A stretch of 5,090 nt of DNA from an uncultured Megasphaera sp. (GTDB taxonomy: Bacteria; Bacillota; Negativicutes; Veillonellales; Megasphaeraceae): positions 1 to 5,090 of the forward strand of contig URLP01000122.1 in the NCBI GenBank assembly GCA_900548635.1, in the 5' to 3' direction. Each line of letters begins with the position of its first letter. Position 1 is the first letter of the stretch. Positions 1 to 5,090 of this stretch are shown here, in pieces. The notes under the pieces are model-generated. The model was not told where the DNA came from. It saw only the letters and a list, made by a program, of their open reading frames with translations, and made no database searches. The translations under genes were made by a program, and so were the position numbers.

Positions 1-770
1 GTAGCGTGGACCGGCGTACCGTAATCGACGCCGATATCGATGCCTTCATGGAAGCCGGAACCGCCGCCAATCGGATTGCCGCGGTAGCCGAAATTCGACG
101 TAATCGTGCCGCTGACAGGCCAGATAGAAGGCGTCGTCGACGAGCCGCCGGCATTCCCGGCATTGCCGCCGAGAGAACCGCCTTTATAGGAATGCGTGAT
201 CTGCTGCATTTGCCGGACCTGTTCGCCTGCCGTATCGCTAAGGACCGTCTTCAAGGTGATGAAGCTGATGATACGGGCATTACTGCGGGTTTCCAAGCGG
301 GAGGTGGCCAATAACAGGTCATTGTAGCTGGCATGAGAAAGGTCCGGAGATTTCTTCTGTCCCCCTGCTACGCCACCGTCACCTTTTGGGCTGTCACCAG
401 CCCCCGAACCCTTGACCATTTGCCGCAGTTCCTGGTCGAGGGAATCCATTTTATCCATCTTTTCCTGGAGCGATGTCGTCTTTTCCCGCATCAGTTCCAG
501 CTGCTGTTCATGCAGTGCTTCCTGGGCTTTCGCCTGCTGAAGCGAAACGAACTCATAAATCCCGATGCCTGCAGCGATAACAATGACCACCACTGCAATA
601 GCACCGAAACGGACGAGCTTTTTATACTGGGCCGGAGTCACGACGAGCGGTTCCGTGCGGTCCGTTTTCAGGAACGACGGCCACCAGGCAGGCGTTTCCC
701 AGGTCTTTAGGCGTTCAATCCATGACTGCAGCGTGCGCATCCATGGATAAATCTTGACGTGGATTTTCAC
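1..770 (-). CDS. Membrane-anchored M23 (LytM-type) peptidoglycan metallopeptidase, C-terminus cut by window edge
   Basis: Probable zinc endopeptidase cutting peptide cross-links of peptidoglycan outside the membrane. About 256 codons are visible. Residues 1-50 are a Trp- and Lys-rich cytoplasmic tail. Residues 54-72 are a strongly hydrophobic segment (VRFGAIAVVVIVIAAGIGI) and probably the only membrane anchor. Residues 76-121 are Gln/Glu/Lys/Met-rich with heptad character, likely coiled coil, followed by a Gly/Ser linker at 121-138. A second Gly/Asn-rich linker (198-211) leads into the M23 domain, seen as WPVSGTITSNFGYRGNP from 217 and FHEGIDIGVDYGTPVHA to the edge. H241 and D245 are the first two zinc ligands (HxxxD); the HxH motif lies beyond the window. 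I chose GTG 770 because GAGGGG sits 6 nt upstream; the first in-frame ATG (740) would only shorten the tail. It starts 12 nt after the DUF4446 stop, so it is probably co-transcribed with it. The fold is certain; the exact cleavage specificity cannot be told. Confidence 0.93.
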   Translation of the reverse strand, partial: MKIHVKIYPWMRTLQSWIERLKTWETPAWWPSFLKTDRTEPLVVTPAQYKKLVRFGAIAVVVIVIAAGIGIYEFVSLQQAKAQEALHEQQLELMREKTTSLQEKMDKMDSLDQELRQMVKGSGAGDSPKGDGGVAGGQKKSPDLSHASYNDLLLATSRLETRSNARIISFITLKTVLSDTAGEQVRQMQQITHSYKGGSLGGNAGNAGGSSTTPSIWPVSGTITSNFGYRGNPIGGGSGFHEGIDIGVDYGTPVHA

Positions 771-776
771 TCTTTT

Positions 777-782
777 CCCCTC
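777..782 (-). promoter_or_regulatory. Ribosome binding site of the M23 peptidase gene
   Basis: On the minus strand GAGGGG is followed by a 6-nt spacer (AAAAGA) and then GTG at 770. It fills the 12-nt gap after the DUF4446 stop codon and decides in favour of the GTG start over the ATG at 740. Confidence 0.75.
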
Positions 783-1313
783 TTATTCTTCCAGGTCCTT
801 CTGGACAGCCTGCATATCGCCGCTGTAATTCAGGGCATTGTCCAGACTTTCTCTCTCTTCTTCGCTCATACCGTAGAGACACTTGCCTTCTACGATGGGT
901 TTCGCAAAAATACGCGATTCATTGCGCCCGTAGACGCTGGAGAGACAGAAACCGTCATTCTTGCCGTCGAGGACGGTGAAGGCAAAACTCAGGTTGTTGC
1001 CGATATTATCGAAGGCATTGTACTTGACAAAGCCGATTTTGCGGAAGCAGTGGTTCTGGACGGACATGATGTCCTTCTGGGTCTGATGGATCATATCCAG
1101 CGTCCCCTGCAGGTTGTGCAGCTTTTCGACGTCGTCGCGCAGCTTCGCTTCGACGCTGGCACCACTTTCATCCTGCATAAAGAATGTATAATTCGTTTCC
1201 AATTTTCTGATTTTCTTGTGTAAAATGACGATATAGACGAGCAAAATCAGTAAGATCAAGCCGCCGATACCGGCAAGCACCATGATGGCAGCCTGCATGT
1301 CGACATTCAACAT
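783..1313 (-). CDS. DUF4446 family membrane protein
   Basis: Protein of unknown function, 176 aa, near the usual length of this family. It has one N-terminal transmembrane segment (about residues 8-31, ending in the positive stop HKKIRK), a linker with coiled-coil character (33-85), and a C-terminal globular domain carrying the family hallmarks RKIGFVKYNAFDNIGNNLSF (91-110) and SSVYGRNESRIFAKPI (125-140). By the positive-inside rule, the basic residues after the helix place the C-terminal domain in the cytoplasm. The start at 1313 is backed by GGGAGG 7 nt upstream. It lies 34 nt after parB and 12 nt before the M23 peptidase, probably in one operon. In Firmicutes this family is often encoded next to parB, which suggests but does not prove a link to chromosome or envelope biology. 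Family assignment is from recognised motifs; function is unknown. Confidence 0.9.
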   Translation of the reverse strand: MLNVDMQAAIMVLAGIGGLILLILLVYIVILHKKIRKLETNYTFFMQDESGASVEAKLRDDVEKLHNLQGTLDMIHQTQKDIMSVQNHCFRKIGFVKYNAFDNIGNNLSFAFTVLDGKNDGFCLSSVYGRNESRIFAKPIVEGKCLYGMSEEERESLDNALNYSGDMQAVQKDLEE

Positions 1314-1347
1314 TTTTTTCCTCCCATGAATCTAAATATGCAAAACC

Positions 1348-2199
1348 TTATATGTGAAACGAAGAAAAAGACGGCGGAGAAGGTGCTTCTTTTTCCTCCG
1401 TAAGCAGCGACAAGAGCCGTTCGAATTCGGCTTCTGACGTAAAGGCGATCTCTATTTTCCCTTTCTGTCCGCCTGCACCGAGATGAATGGAAACATCCGT
1501 CCCTAAGGACATCTTCAGCCGGTCCTGTAAAAGCGCGACGTGGGCATCGGCGTCCTTCTCAGGACGCTTTTCTGCCATCAGGCGGCGCACCAGGGCTTCG
1601 GCCTTGCGGGCTGAAAGCTCATATTTCATGATATGCACAGCTGCCTCGCGCTGGAGCTTAGCCGCAGGAAGCTGTAAAAGCGGCCGGGCCTGCCCCATGG
1701 ACAAGCGCCCTTCAGCAATCCAGCCCTTGATATCATCCGGCAGCTGCAGCAGGCGGATCATGTTGGCAACGTGCGAGCGGCTTTTGCCGACTTTCGCGGC
1801 AGCCTCGGCCTGGGTCAGGCCAAAGTCTTCGATCAGCCGGGCATAGGCCGTGCCTTCTTCGATGGCATCCAGATCTTCGCGCTGCAGATTTTCGATGAGG
1901 GCGATTTCTGCGGCCTCATCGGGCGCATACGAGCGGACCAGCACCGGGACCGTCTTCAGTCCGCAGCGTTTGGCTGCCCGCAGGCGCCGTTCCCCGGCAA
2001 TGAGTTCATACCTGCCGGGGCCGGCCTTCTGGACGACGAGAGGCTGGACCAGCCCGTGCTGGCGGATCGATTCCGCCAAAGCTGCCATCCCTTCTTCATC
2101 AAAGGTCTGCCGCGGCTGCCAGGGATTGGGAACAATGCATTCAACGGCAATTTCTGCCGGTGCTCCCCGTTCAGCAGGTGACTCGTCAACTGCCACCAT
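1348..2199 (-). CDS. parB: ParB/Spo0J family chromosome-partitioning protein
   Basis: Site-specific DNA-binding CTPase that loads on parS sites, slides as a clamp and recruits SMC. The 283-aa protein has all parts in order. The N-terminal ParB/Srx domain has PNPWQPRQTFDEEG (24-37), SIRQHGLVQPLVV (44-56) and the CTP-binding motif GERRLRA (69-75). ENLQRED (103-109) is the box III motif. A helix-turn-helix follows at about 128-152 (LTQAEAAAKVGKSRSHVANM). The C-terminal dimerisation region is shorter in recognisable motif and ends SFSSFHI. The usual GHAR motif reads GQAR (169-172). ATG 2199 is chosen because GAGG lies 5 nt upstream; GTG 2205 and GTG 2196 are in-frame alternatives. No parA precedes it: parB is first in its transcript and the gene upstream is divergent. 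Spo0J is more likely than Noc, but no genomic context in the window decides this. Confidence 0.96.
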   Translation of the reverse strand: MVAVDESPAERGAPAEIAVECIVPNPWQPRQTFDEEGMAALAESIRQHGLVQPLVVQKAGPGRYELIAGERRLRAAKRCGLKTVPVLVRSYAPDEAAEIALIENLQREDLDAIEEGTAYARLIEDFGLTQAEAAAKVGKSRSHVANMIRLLQLPDDIKGWIAEGRLSMGQARPLLQLPAAKLQREAAVHIMKYELSARKAEALVRRLMAEKRPEKDADAHVALLQDRLKMSLGTDVSIHLGAGGQKGKIEIAFTSEAEFERLLSLLTEEKEAPSPPSFSSFHI

Positions 2200-2204
2200 G
2201 TCCA

Positions 2205-2208
2205 CCTC
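2205..2208 (-). promoter_or_regulatory. Ribosome binding site of parB
   Basis: GAGG on the minus strand (part of GAGGTGG) lies 5 nt before ATG 2199. It overlaps the upstream in-frame GTG at 2205 and so argues against that start; GTG 2196 remains possible. Confidence 0.55.
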
Positions 2209-2242
2209 ATTTCTTTCTCAATTATTTTTAAGTCTATATTAT

Positions 2243-2271
2243 AGTATATCGTCTCTCACGGATTTAATCAA
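2243..2271 (-). promoter_or_regulatory. Sigma-A-type promoter of the parB operon
   Basis: On the minus strand TTGATT (2271-2266), a 17-nt spacer and TATACT (2248-2243) give near-consensus boxes at ideal spacing. The expected start of transcription is near 2236, giving a leader of about 37 nt. No other promoter is evident in the cluster, so it probably drives parB, the DUF4446 gene and the M23 gene. Its -35 box lies within about 15 nt of the -35 region of the divergent gene. Confidence 0.7.
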
Positions 2272-2303
2272 ATGTTTATGGCACGCTTTTTCACCAAATT
2301 CTA

Positions 2304-2312
2304 TGATATAAT
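2304..2312 (+). promoter_or_regulatory. Extended -10 promoter of the activation-domain gene
   Basis: TGATATAAT is a perfect TATAAT box (2307-2312) preceded by TGn. The -35 position (about 2284-2289, cgcttt) is poor, as often seen with extended -10 promoters. The expected transcription start is near 2319, about 31 nt before the chosen ATG. Confidence 0.65.
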
Positions 2313-2335
2313 AAAAAGCAAATCCACAGAATCAG

Positions 2336-2341
2336 AAAGGA
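2336..2341 (+). promoter_or_regulatory. Ribosome binding site of the activation-domain gene
   Basis: AAAGGA is followed by an 8-nt spacer and ATG 2350. The in-frame ATG at 2341 begins inside this site, and the ATG at 2272 lies upstream of the -10 box, so 2350 is the best start. Confidence 0.65.
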
Positions 2342-2349
2342 TGAAAAAA

Positions 2350-3003
2350 ATGCCAACATTTACTGACCCTTTAAAGGAAATCGACGCAGCCAGCGTCAAA
2401 GAATATGCCCTCCAGCGCGGCGCTGCCGAACTCTCGGATGACGCCGTCAGAGAAGCCTGCCAGCGCGTCATGGAACTGGCCAAGCCCGTCGCCATGTGCC
2501 AGCAGTGCTTTTACGATACGACGTCGCACATGGTCCTCTGCGACAATCCTTTTACGCTCAACAGCCCGTCGGCCTGCCAGCACATCGAAGACGCAGCCAT
2601 CGTCCTCATGTACGCCGTCACCCTGGGTGAAGCCATTGAAAAAGAAGTCGACGCTCTCTTCATGAAGAAAGACATCACGCGCGGCCTGGCTCTCGACTCG
2701 GCCCTCGCCGTCGCTACGGCAGGCTATACGAAACAGCTCGCCGACATGCTCGATGAAGCCGGTGCCGCCAAAGGCTACAAAGCGGCCTGGATCATGAACC
2801 CCGGCACCGGCGACTGGCCGGCCGGACAGGCAGCCAACATCGCCAAAGCTGTCCATGCCGAACAAATCGGCGTCTCCCTCCTGCCCAGCGGCATGCTCAT
2901 GCCGAGAAAAACCGTTACCGGCATCATCGGTCTCCACTACCTCGGCGGCGGCTGCAGCGGCTCGTGCAGCGGCTGCGCCATGGCCGGACACTGCGGGGAA
3001 TAG
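2350..3003 (+). CDS. Stand-alone B12-dependent methionine synthase activation-domain homologue
   Basis: A 217-aa protein resembling the stand-alone Met_synt_B12 (MetH activation domain) proteins of Firmicutes, which in the known family help reductive remethylation of cob(II)alamin with AdoMet. Signs are YAVTLGEAIEKEVDALF (88-104), the LALDSALAVATAGY helix (113-126), NPGTGDWPAGQ (150-160), and IGVSLLPSGMLMPRKTVTGI (173-192) followed by a cysteine-rich tail. The tail reads C202-x3-C206-x2-C209-x5-C215, and there is an N-terminal CxxC (C50, C53) plus C64 and C76, eight cysteines in all. The residues matching the AdoMet-binding RxxxGY of E. coli MetH are I148 and T153, so that motif is not kept, only the Gly. 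It is cytosolic, without signal or membrane segments. It stands alone between divergent parB and convergent purA; no methionine synthase is in view. Family is fairly certain, the actual partner is not. Confidence 0.8.
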   Translation: MPTFTDPLKEIDAASVKEYALQRGAAELSDDAVREACQRVMELAKPVAMCQQCFYDTTSHMVLCDNPFTLNSPSACQHIEDAAIVLMYAVTLGEAIEKEVDALFMKKDITRGLALDSALAVATAGYTKQLADMLDEAGAAKGYKAAWIMNPGTGDWPAGQAANIAKAVHAEQIGVSLLPSGMLMPRKTVTGIIGLHYLGGGCSGSCSGCAMAGHCGE

Positions 3004-3014
3004 GCCGAAGGCCT
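3002..3014 (+). other. Short hairpin overlapping the stop codon
   Basis: AGGCC-GAA-GGCCT forms a 5-bp GC-rich stem with a triloop directly at the TAG stop of the activation-domain gene, followed by only two further T residues. It is too short for a confident terminator; it may protect the mRNA end or be chance. Confidence 0.3.
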
Positions 3015-3090
3015 TTCGTGGTTCGTAGTTCGTTTGTCGTTTGCCGTTGGATGTGGGAATTTTTCGACAAACGATCCGCGCCAAACGAAT
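3015..3090. repeat. Degenerate TTCGT-type 7-8 nt tandem repeat with inverted partners
   Basis: Five adjoining units (TTCGTGG, TTCGTAG, TTCGTTTG, TCGTTTG, CCGTTGG) span 3015-3050. Two related units lie inverted at 3065-3074 (CGACAAACGA) and 3082-3089 (CAAACGAA). The segment 3030-3039 pairs perfectly over 10 bp with 3065-3074, leaving a 25-nt loop; 3029-3036 can instead pair with 3082-3089. No open reading frame here looks real. It could be a dispersed intergenic repeat, part of the 3' end structure, or chance low complexity. Confidence 0.5.
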
Positions 3091-3093
3091 CAC

Positions 3094-3129
3094 AAAATGG
3101 GCTGTCGCATATGCGACAGCCCATTTTTT
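3094..3129. terminator. Bidirectional intrinsic terminator between the activation-domain gene and purA
   Basis: Positions 3094-3127 form a perfect palindrome of 34 bp centred between 3110 and 3111 (core GGGCTGTCGCATATGCGACAGCCC). Read on the plus strand the stem is followed by six T (3124-3129), a good terminator for the activation-domain gene. Read on the minus strand it ends in TTTTG, a weaker terminator for purA, 27 nt after its stop codon. Placement between two convergent genes fits shared use. Confidence 0.92.
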
Positions 3130-3153
3130 ATGTTATGGTGAAATTCAGCAATT

Positions 3154-4437
3154 TTAGAAAATCTTTTTGAGGATGATCGTCTGGCTGCGGTTCGGGCCGA
3201 CGGAGACGATGCCCAGGGGAACGCCTACGAGTTCGCTGATGCGTTCTACGTAGTGACGGGCTGCTTCCGGCAGTTCGTCGTAGGATTTGCAGCCGGAAAT
3301 CTTTGTTTTCCAGCCCGGCATTTCTTCATAGATCGGTTCGACGTTTTCCAATACGTCGAGGCTGGCCGGATATTCTTTCAGGAGCTGGCCTTTATATTTA
3401 TAGCCTGTGCAGATTTTAATCGTGTCCAGGCCGTCGAGGATATCGAGGCGGGTGATAGCCAGGTAATCGAGGCTGTTCAGCATAGCAGCGTATTTGACGA
3501 CAGCCGTATCGAGCCAGCCGCAACGGCGGGGACGGCCCGTGACCGTACCGAATTCATGGCCTGTGTTGCGCAGGTATTCGCCGACTTCATTGAGCTGTTC
3601 TGCCGGGAACGGACCTGCACCGACGCGGGTCGTATAGGCTTTGACGACGCCGACGATGTTTTCCATGCGGCGCGGGCCGACACCGGAACCGGTGCAGGCG
3701 CCGCCGGCCGTCGGGTTGGAGCTGGTAACGAAGGGATATGTGCCGTGGTCGAGGTCGAGCATAGCAGCCTGAGCCCCTTCGAAGAGGACTTTCTTGCCTT
3801 CGCTGACATAGAGGTTAGCCGAATAGTTCGTATCCTTGACGTACTGGCGGATACGGTCGGCGTAGCCGAGGTATTCCTTGAGGACTTCATCATAATCGAA
3901 GCCTTCGCAGCCGTAATATTTTTCAAAGAGACGGTTCTTGAGGTCGATATTGGTGCGCAGTTTCTTGGCAAAGACATCGCGGTCCATGAGGTCGCCGATG
4001 CGGATGCCTACGCGGTTGACTTTATCAGCATAGCAGGGGCCGATGCCGTTCTTCGTCGTGCCGATTTTGGCATCGCCTTTGAGTTTTTCATCTTCTTCGT
4101 CAATGCGGATATGATACGGCATGATGACGTGTGCACGCGTGGAGATTTCCAATTTGCTGATCTTGACGCCTTTGGAAACCATCCCATCGATTTCTTCTAA
4201 AAGAACTTTCGGATTGACAACGACGCCGCTGCCGATGATGCAGGTTTTGTCGGAGAAGAGGATACCCGACGGCAAAAGACGCAGTGCAAAGGACTTATCG
4301 TCGACAACGACCGTATGGCCGGCGTTGTTCCCACCCTGGGAGCGGATGACGACATCGGCCTTCTGGGCCAAATAATCTACGATTTTACCTTTACCTTCGT
4401 CGCCCCATTGGGTTCCGATTACCATTGCTGTAGCCAT
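3154..4437 (-). CDS. purA: Adenylosuccinate synthetase
   Basis: Catalyses GTP-dependent joining of IMP and aspartate to adenylosuccinate, the first committed step from IMP to AMP, in the cytosol. It is full length at 427 aa. The catalytic loop GTQWGDEGKGK (8-18) has the catalytic D13, and NNAGHT (37-42) has H41, both at E. coli numbering. IGTTKNGIGP (125-134) and RVGIRIGDL (142-150) form the IMP site, LFEGAQAAMLDLDHGTYP (218-235) and TTRVGAGPFPAE (269-280) follow, GTVTGRPRRCGW (297-308) covers the aspartate loop, and the C-terminus has VSVGPNRSQT (411-420). The guanine-recognition motif reads TRLD (329-332) where E. coli has TKLD. Start ATG 4437 has AAGGG 11 nt upstream. It has its own promoter and its own terminator, so it is probably monocistronic, divergent from the flavoprotein gene. 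Confidence 0.98.
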   Translation of the reverse strand: MATAMVIGTQWGDEGKGKIVDYLAQKADVVIRSQGGNNAGHTVVVDDKSFALRLLPSGILFSDKTCIIGSGVVVNPKVLLEEIDGMVSKGVKISKLEISTRAHVIMPYHIRIDEEDEKLKGDAKIGTTKNGIGPCYADKVNRVGIRIGDLMDRDVFAKKLRTNIDLKNRLFEKYYGCEGFDYDEVLKEYLGYADRIRQYVKDTNYSANLYVSEGKKVLFEGAQAAMLDLDHGTYPFVTSSNPTAGGACTGSGVGPRRMENIVGVVKAYTTRVGAGPFPAEQLNEVGEYLRNTGHEFGTVTGRPRRCGWLDTAVVKYAAMLNSLDYLAITRLDILDGLDTIKICTGYKYKGQLLKEYPASLDVLENVEPIYEEMPGWKTKISGCKSYDELPEAARHYVERISELVGVPLGIVSVGPNRSQTIILKKIF

Positions 4438-4482
4438 GTATTCAACATCCCTTCGTGAATTGTAAAATTAACAAACAAATAT

Positions 4483-4511
4483 ATTATAGCATAGTCGCCT
4501 ACGTACGCCAA
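4483..4511 (-). promoter_or_regulatory. purA promoter
   Basis: On the minus strand TTGGCG (4511-4506), a 17-nt spacer and TATAAT (4488-4483), with TG one base before the -10 box (extended -10, TGCTATAAT). The expected start is near 4476, giving a leader of about 38 nt, too short for a purine riboswitch. The spacer carries an imperfect palindrome around TACGTA. Confidence 0.75.
4495..4510. promoter_or_regulatory. Possible operator: imperfect palindrome in the purA promoter
   Basis: The 16-bp segment tcgcctacgtacgcca has two-fold symmetry around TACGTA with 6 of 8 base pairs matching. It overlaps the purA -35 box and spacer, where a repressor would block RNA polymerase. No known operator is recognised and it may be chance. 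Confidence 0.25.
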
Positions 4512-4556
4512 CTAAAAAACCTCTTAAAAAGATTAGATTTTTGCGCGATTTTATTC

Positions 4557-4562
4557 TATAAT
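4557..4562 (+). promoter_or_regulatory. -10 box of the NADH:flavin oxidoreductase promoter
   Basis: A perfect TATAAT with a weak -35 candidate (TAGATT, 4534-4539) at 17 nt spacing. The expected start is near 4569, giving a leader of about 45 nt. The divergent purA promoter lies about 25 nt away, back to back. Confidence 0.55.
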
Positions 4563-4613
4563 AGGAAAGATAAACTGAAAGTCAATTTTTATTACCAAGG
4601 AGAGAATTTTACC

Positions 4614-5090
4614 ATGTTATTCGATAAAAGTCACATCGGCGGTATTGATGTAAAATGCCGTCTCGTCCGCTCTGCTACCTTTGAGGGAATGGGAGACCAT
4701 GGCCTGCCGACGGAAAATCTGGCATCCATGTATGAAACCCTTGCTGACGGCGGCGTCGGCCTGATCATCACAGGCATGATGGCCACGAACAAGATGGAAC
4801 CGTATCAGCACTGTCAGATCCGCATCGACGACGACGGCTGCATTGCCCCGCTGGCAAAGGTCGTAGACCGAGTCCACCAGCACGGCGGCAAAATCGTCGC
4901 CCAGCTCGTCGTCATGGGTTCGGCCCTGCTCCTGCCGGAAATCCCGGAAGGGGAACAGCGCTTCATCTTCAGCCCCAGCGGCGTGACGGAAAAAGTCGGC
5001 AAATGGACCCAGGAATCGCAGGCCCTGACGCAGGATCAAATCCATGAACTGACGGCAGCCGCTGCCCGCGCCGCCGCCCGTGCCAAAGCG
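4614..5090 (+). CDS. Old Yellow Enzyme family NADH:flavin oxidoreductase, N-terminal part
   Basis: FMN-dependent TIM-barrel oxidoreductase using NAD(P)H; such enzymes reduce activated alkenes or related substrates. The visible 159 residues cover less than half of a typical family member. Features: strand and FMN-binding segment RLVRSATFEGMGD (16-28) with LPTENLASMYETLADGGVGL (31-50) and IITG (51-54), the family's N-terminal signature; helix AKVVDRVHQHGGKIVAQL (81-98) with Q97, the usual flavin-contacting Gln; then VVMGSALLL in place of the xHxGR found in many members, resembling the yeast OYE1 version; and LTQDQIHELTAAAARAAARAKA (138-159), which leads into the missing HGA/HGYLL active-site region. 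AAGGAGAG upstream supports ATG 4614. The substrate cannot be told, and the C-terminal part, which would show whether a 4Fe-4S/2,4-dienoyl-CoA reductase extension exists, is outside the window. Confidence 0.92.
   Translation, partial: MLFDKSHIGGIDVKCRLVRSATFEGMGDHGLPTENLASMYETLADGGVGLIITGMMATNKMEPYQHCQIRIDDDGCIAPLAKVVDRVHQHGGKIVAQLVVMGSALLLPEIPEGEQRFIFSPSGVTEKVGKWTQESQALTQDQIHELTAAAARAAARAKA

Noticed and set aside
759..1223. Plus-strand frame opposite the DUF4446 gene
   Set aside because: Antisense shadow of a recognised family with good start signals on the minus strand.
1349..1362. parS-like sequence (GTTTCACAT on the minus strand) at the end of parB
   Set aside because: Only the left arm of the TGTTTCACGTGAAACA site matches; the other arm does not, and it lies inside the parB coding end.
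2272..2349. Upstream ATG start (2272) for the activation-domain protein
   Set aside because: It lies before the extended -10 promoter at 2304-2312, so it would not be in the transcript; the added residues do not resemble the family.
2371..3093. Minus-strand open frame (240 codons) opposite the activation-domain gene
   Set aside because: Shadow frame; it crosses the repeat region, has no family features, and the plus-strand gene has promoter, ribosome binding site and terminator.
3253..4200. Long plus-strand open frame (315 codons) opposite purA
   Set aside because: Antisense to an unmistakable purA; its product is an acidic, low-complexity shadow with no recognisable motif or ribosome binding site.
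4438..4476. Purine riboswitch in the purA leader
   Set aside because: The predicted leader is only about 38 nt and AT-rich, without the conserved three-stem structure.
4617..5045. Minus-strand frame opposite the flavin oxidoreductase
   Set aside because: Shadow frame; the plus-strand protein has clear Old Yellow Enzyme motifs.

Overview
The window looks like a chromosomal segment of a low-to-mid-GC Firmicute-type bacterium. The coding regions are moderately GC-rich with AT-rich intergenic gaps, the promoters are sigma-A-like and the ribosome binding sites strong. The gene set and protein sequences (ParB followed by DUF4446 and a membrane M23 peptidase, a stand-alone methionine synthase activation domain, PurA, an Old Yellow Enzyme homologue) fit the Negativicutes, for example a Megasphaera-like organism. 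That assignment is inferred from remembered family resemblance, not from a search.

Layout. From 2199 down to 1, on the minus strand, lies a three-gene cluster: parB (1348-2199), a DUF4446 membrane protein (783-1313) and a membrane-anchored M23/LytM peptidase that starts at GTG 770 and runs off the left edge. The gaps are 34 and 12 nt, and one clear promoter precedes parB, so this is probably one operon. Divergent from it, on the plus strand, is a small gene (2350-3003) for a stand-alone homologue of the B12-dependent methionine synthase activation domain, with an extended -10 promoter. It converges on purA (3154-4437, minus); between them lie a degenerate TTCGT-type repeat and a perfect 34-bp palindrome that can act as a bidirectional terminator. 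Divergent from purA, on the plus strand, an Old Yellow Enzyme-like NADH:flavin oxidoreductase starts at 4614 and is cut by the right edge.

The genes do not form one pathway. The minus-strand cluster joins chromosome segregation (ParB) with envelope functions (DUF4446 membrane protein, peptidoglycan hydrolase), an arrangement familiar from Firmicute chromosomes, often near the replication origin. PurA supplies AMP synthesis, the activation-domain protein is linked to cobalamin chemistry, and the flavoprotein is a redox enzyme of unknown substrate. No mobile element, CRISPR array, tRNA or rRNA is visible, and no stretch longer than 300 bases lacks a gene. I see no convincing undescribed system. 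The points most worth a second look are the missing AdoMet-binding residues and the cysteine cluster of the activation-domain protein, a parB without an adjacent parA, and the structured repeat next to the terminator.
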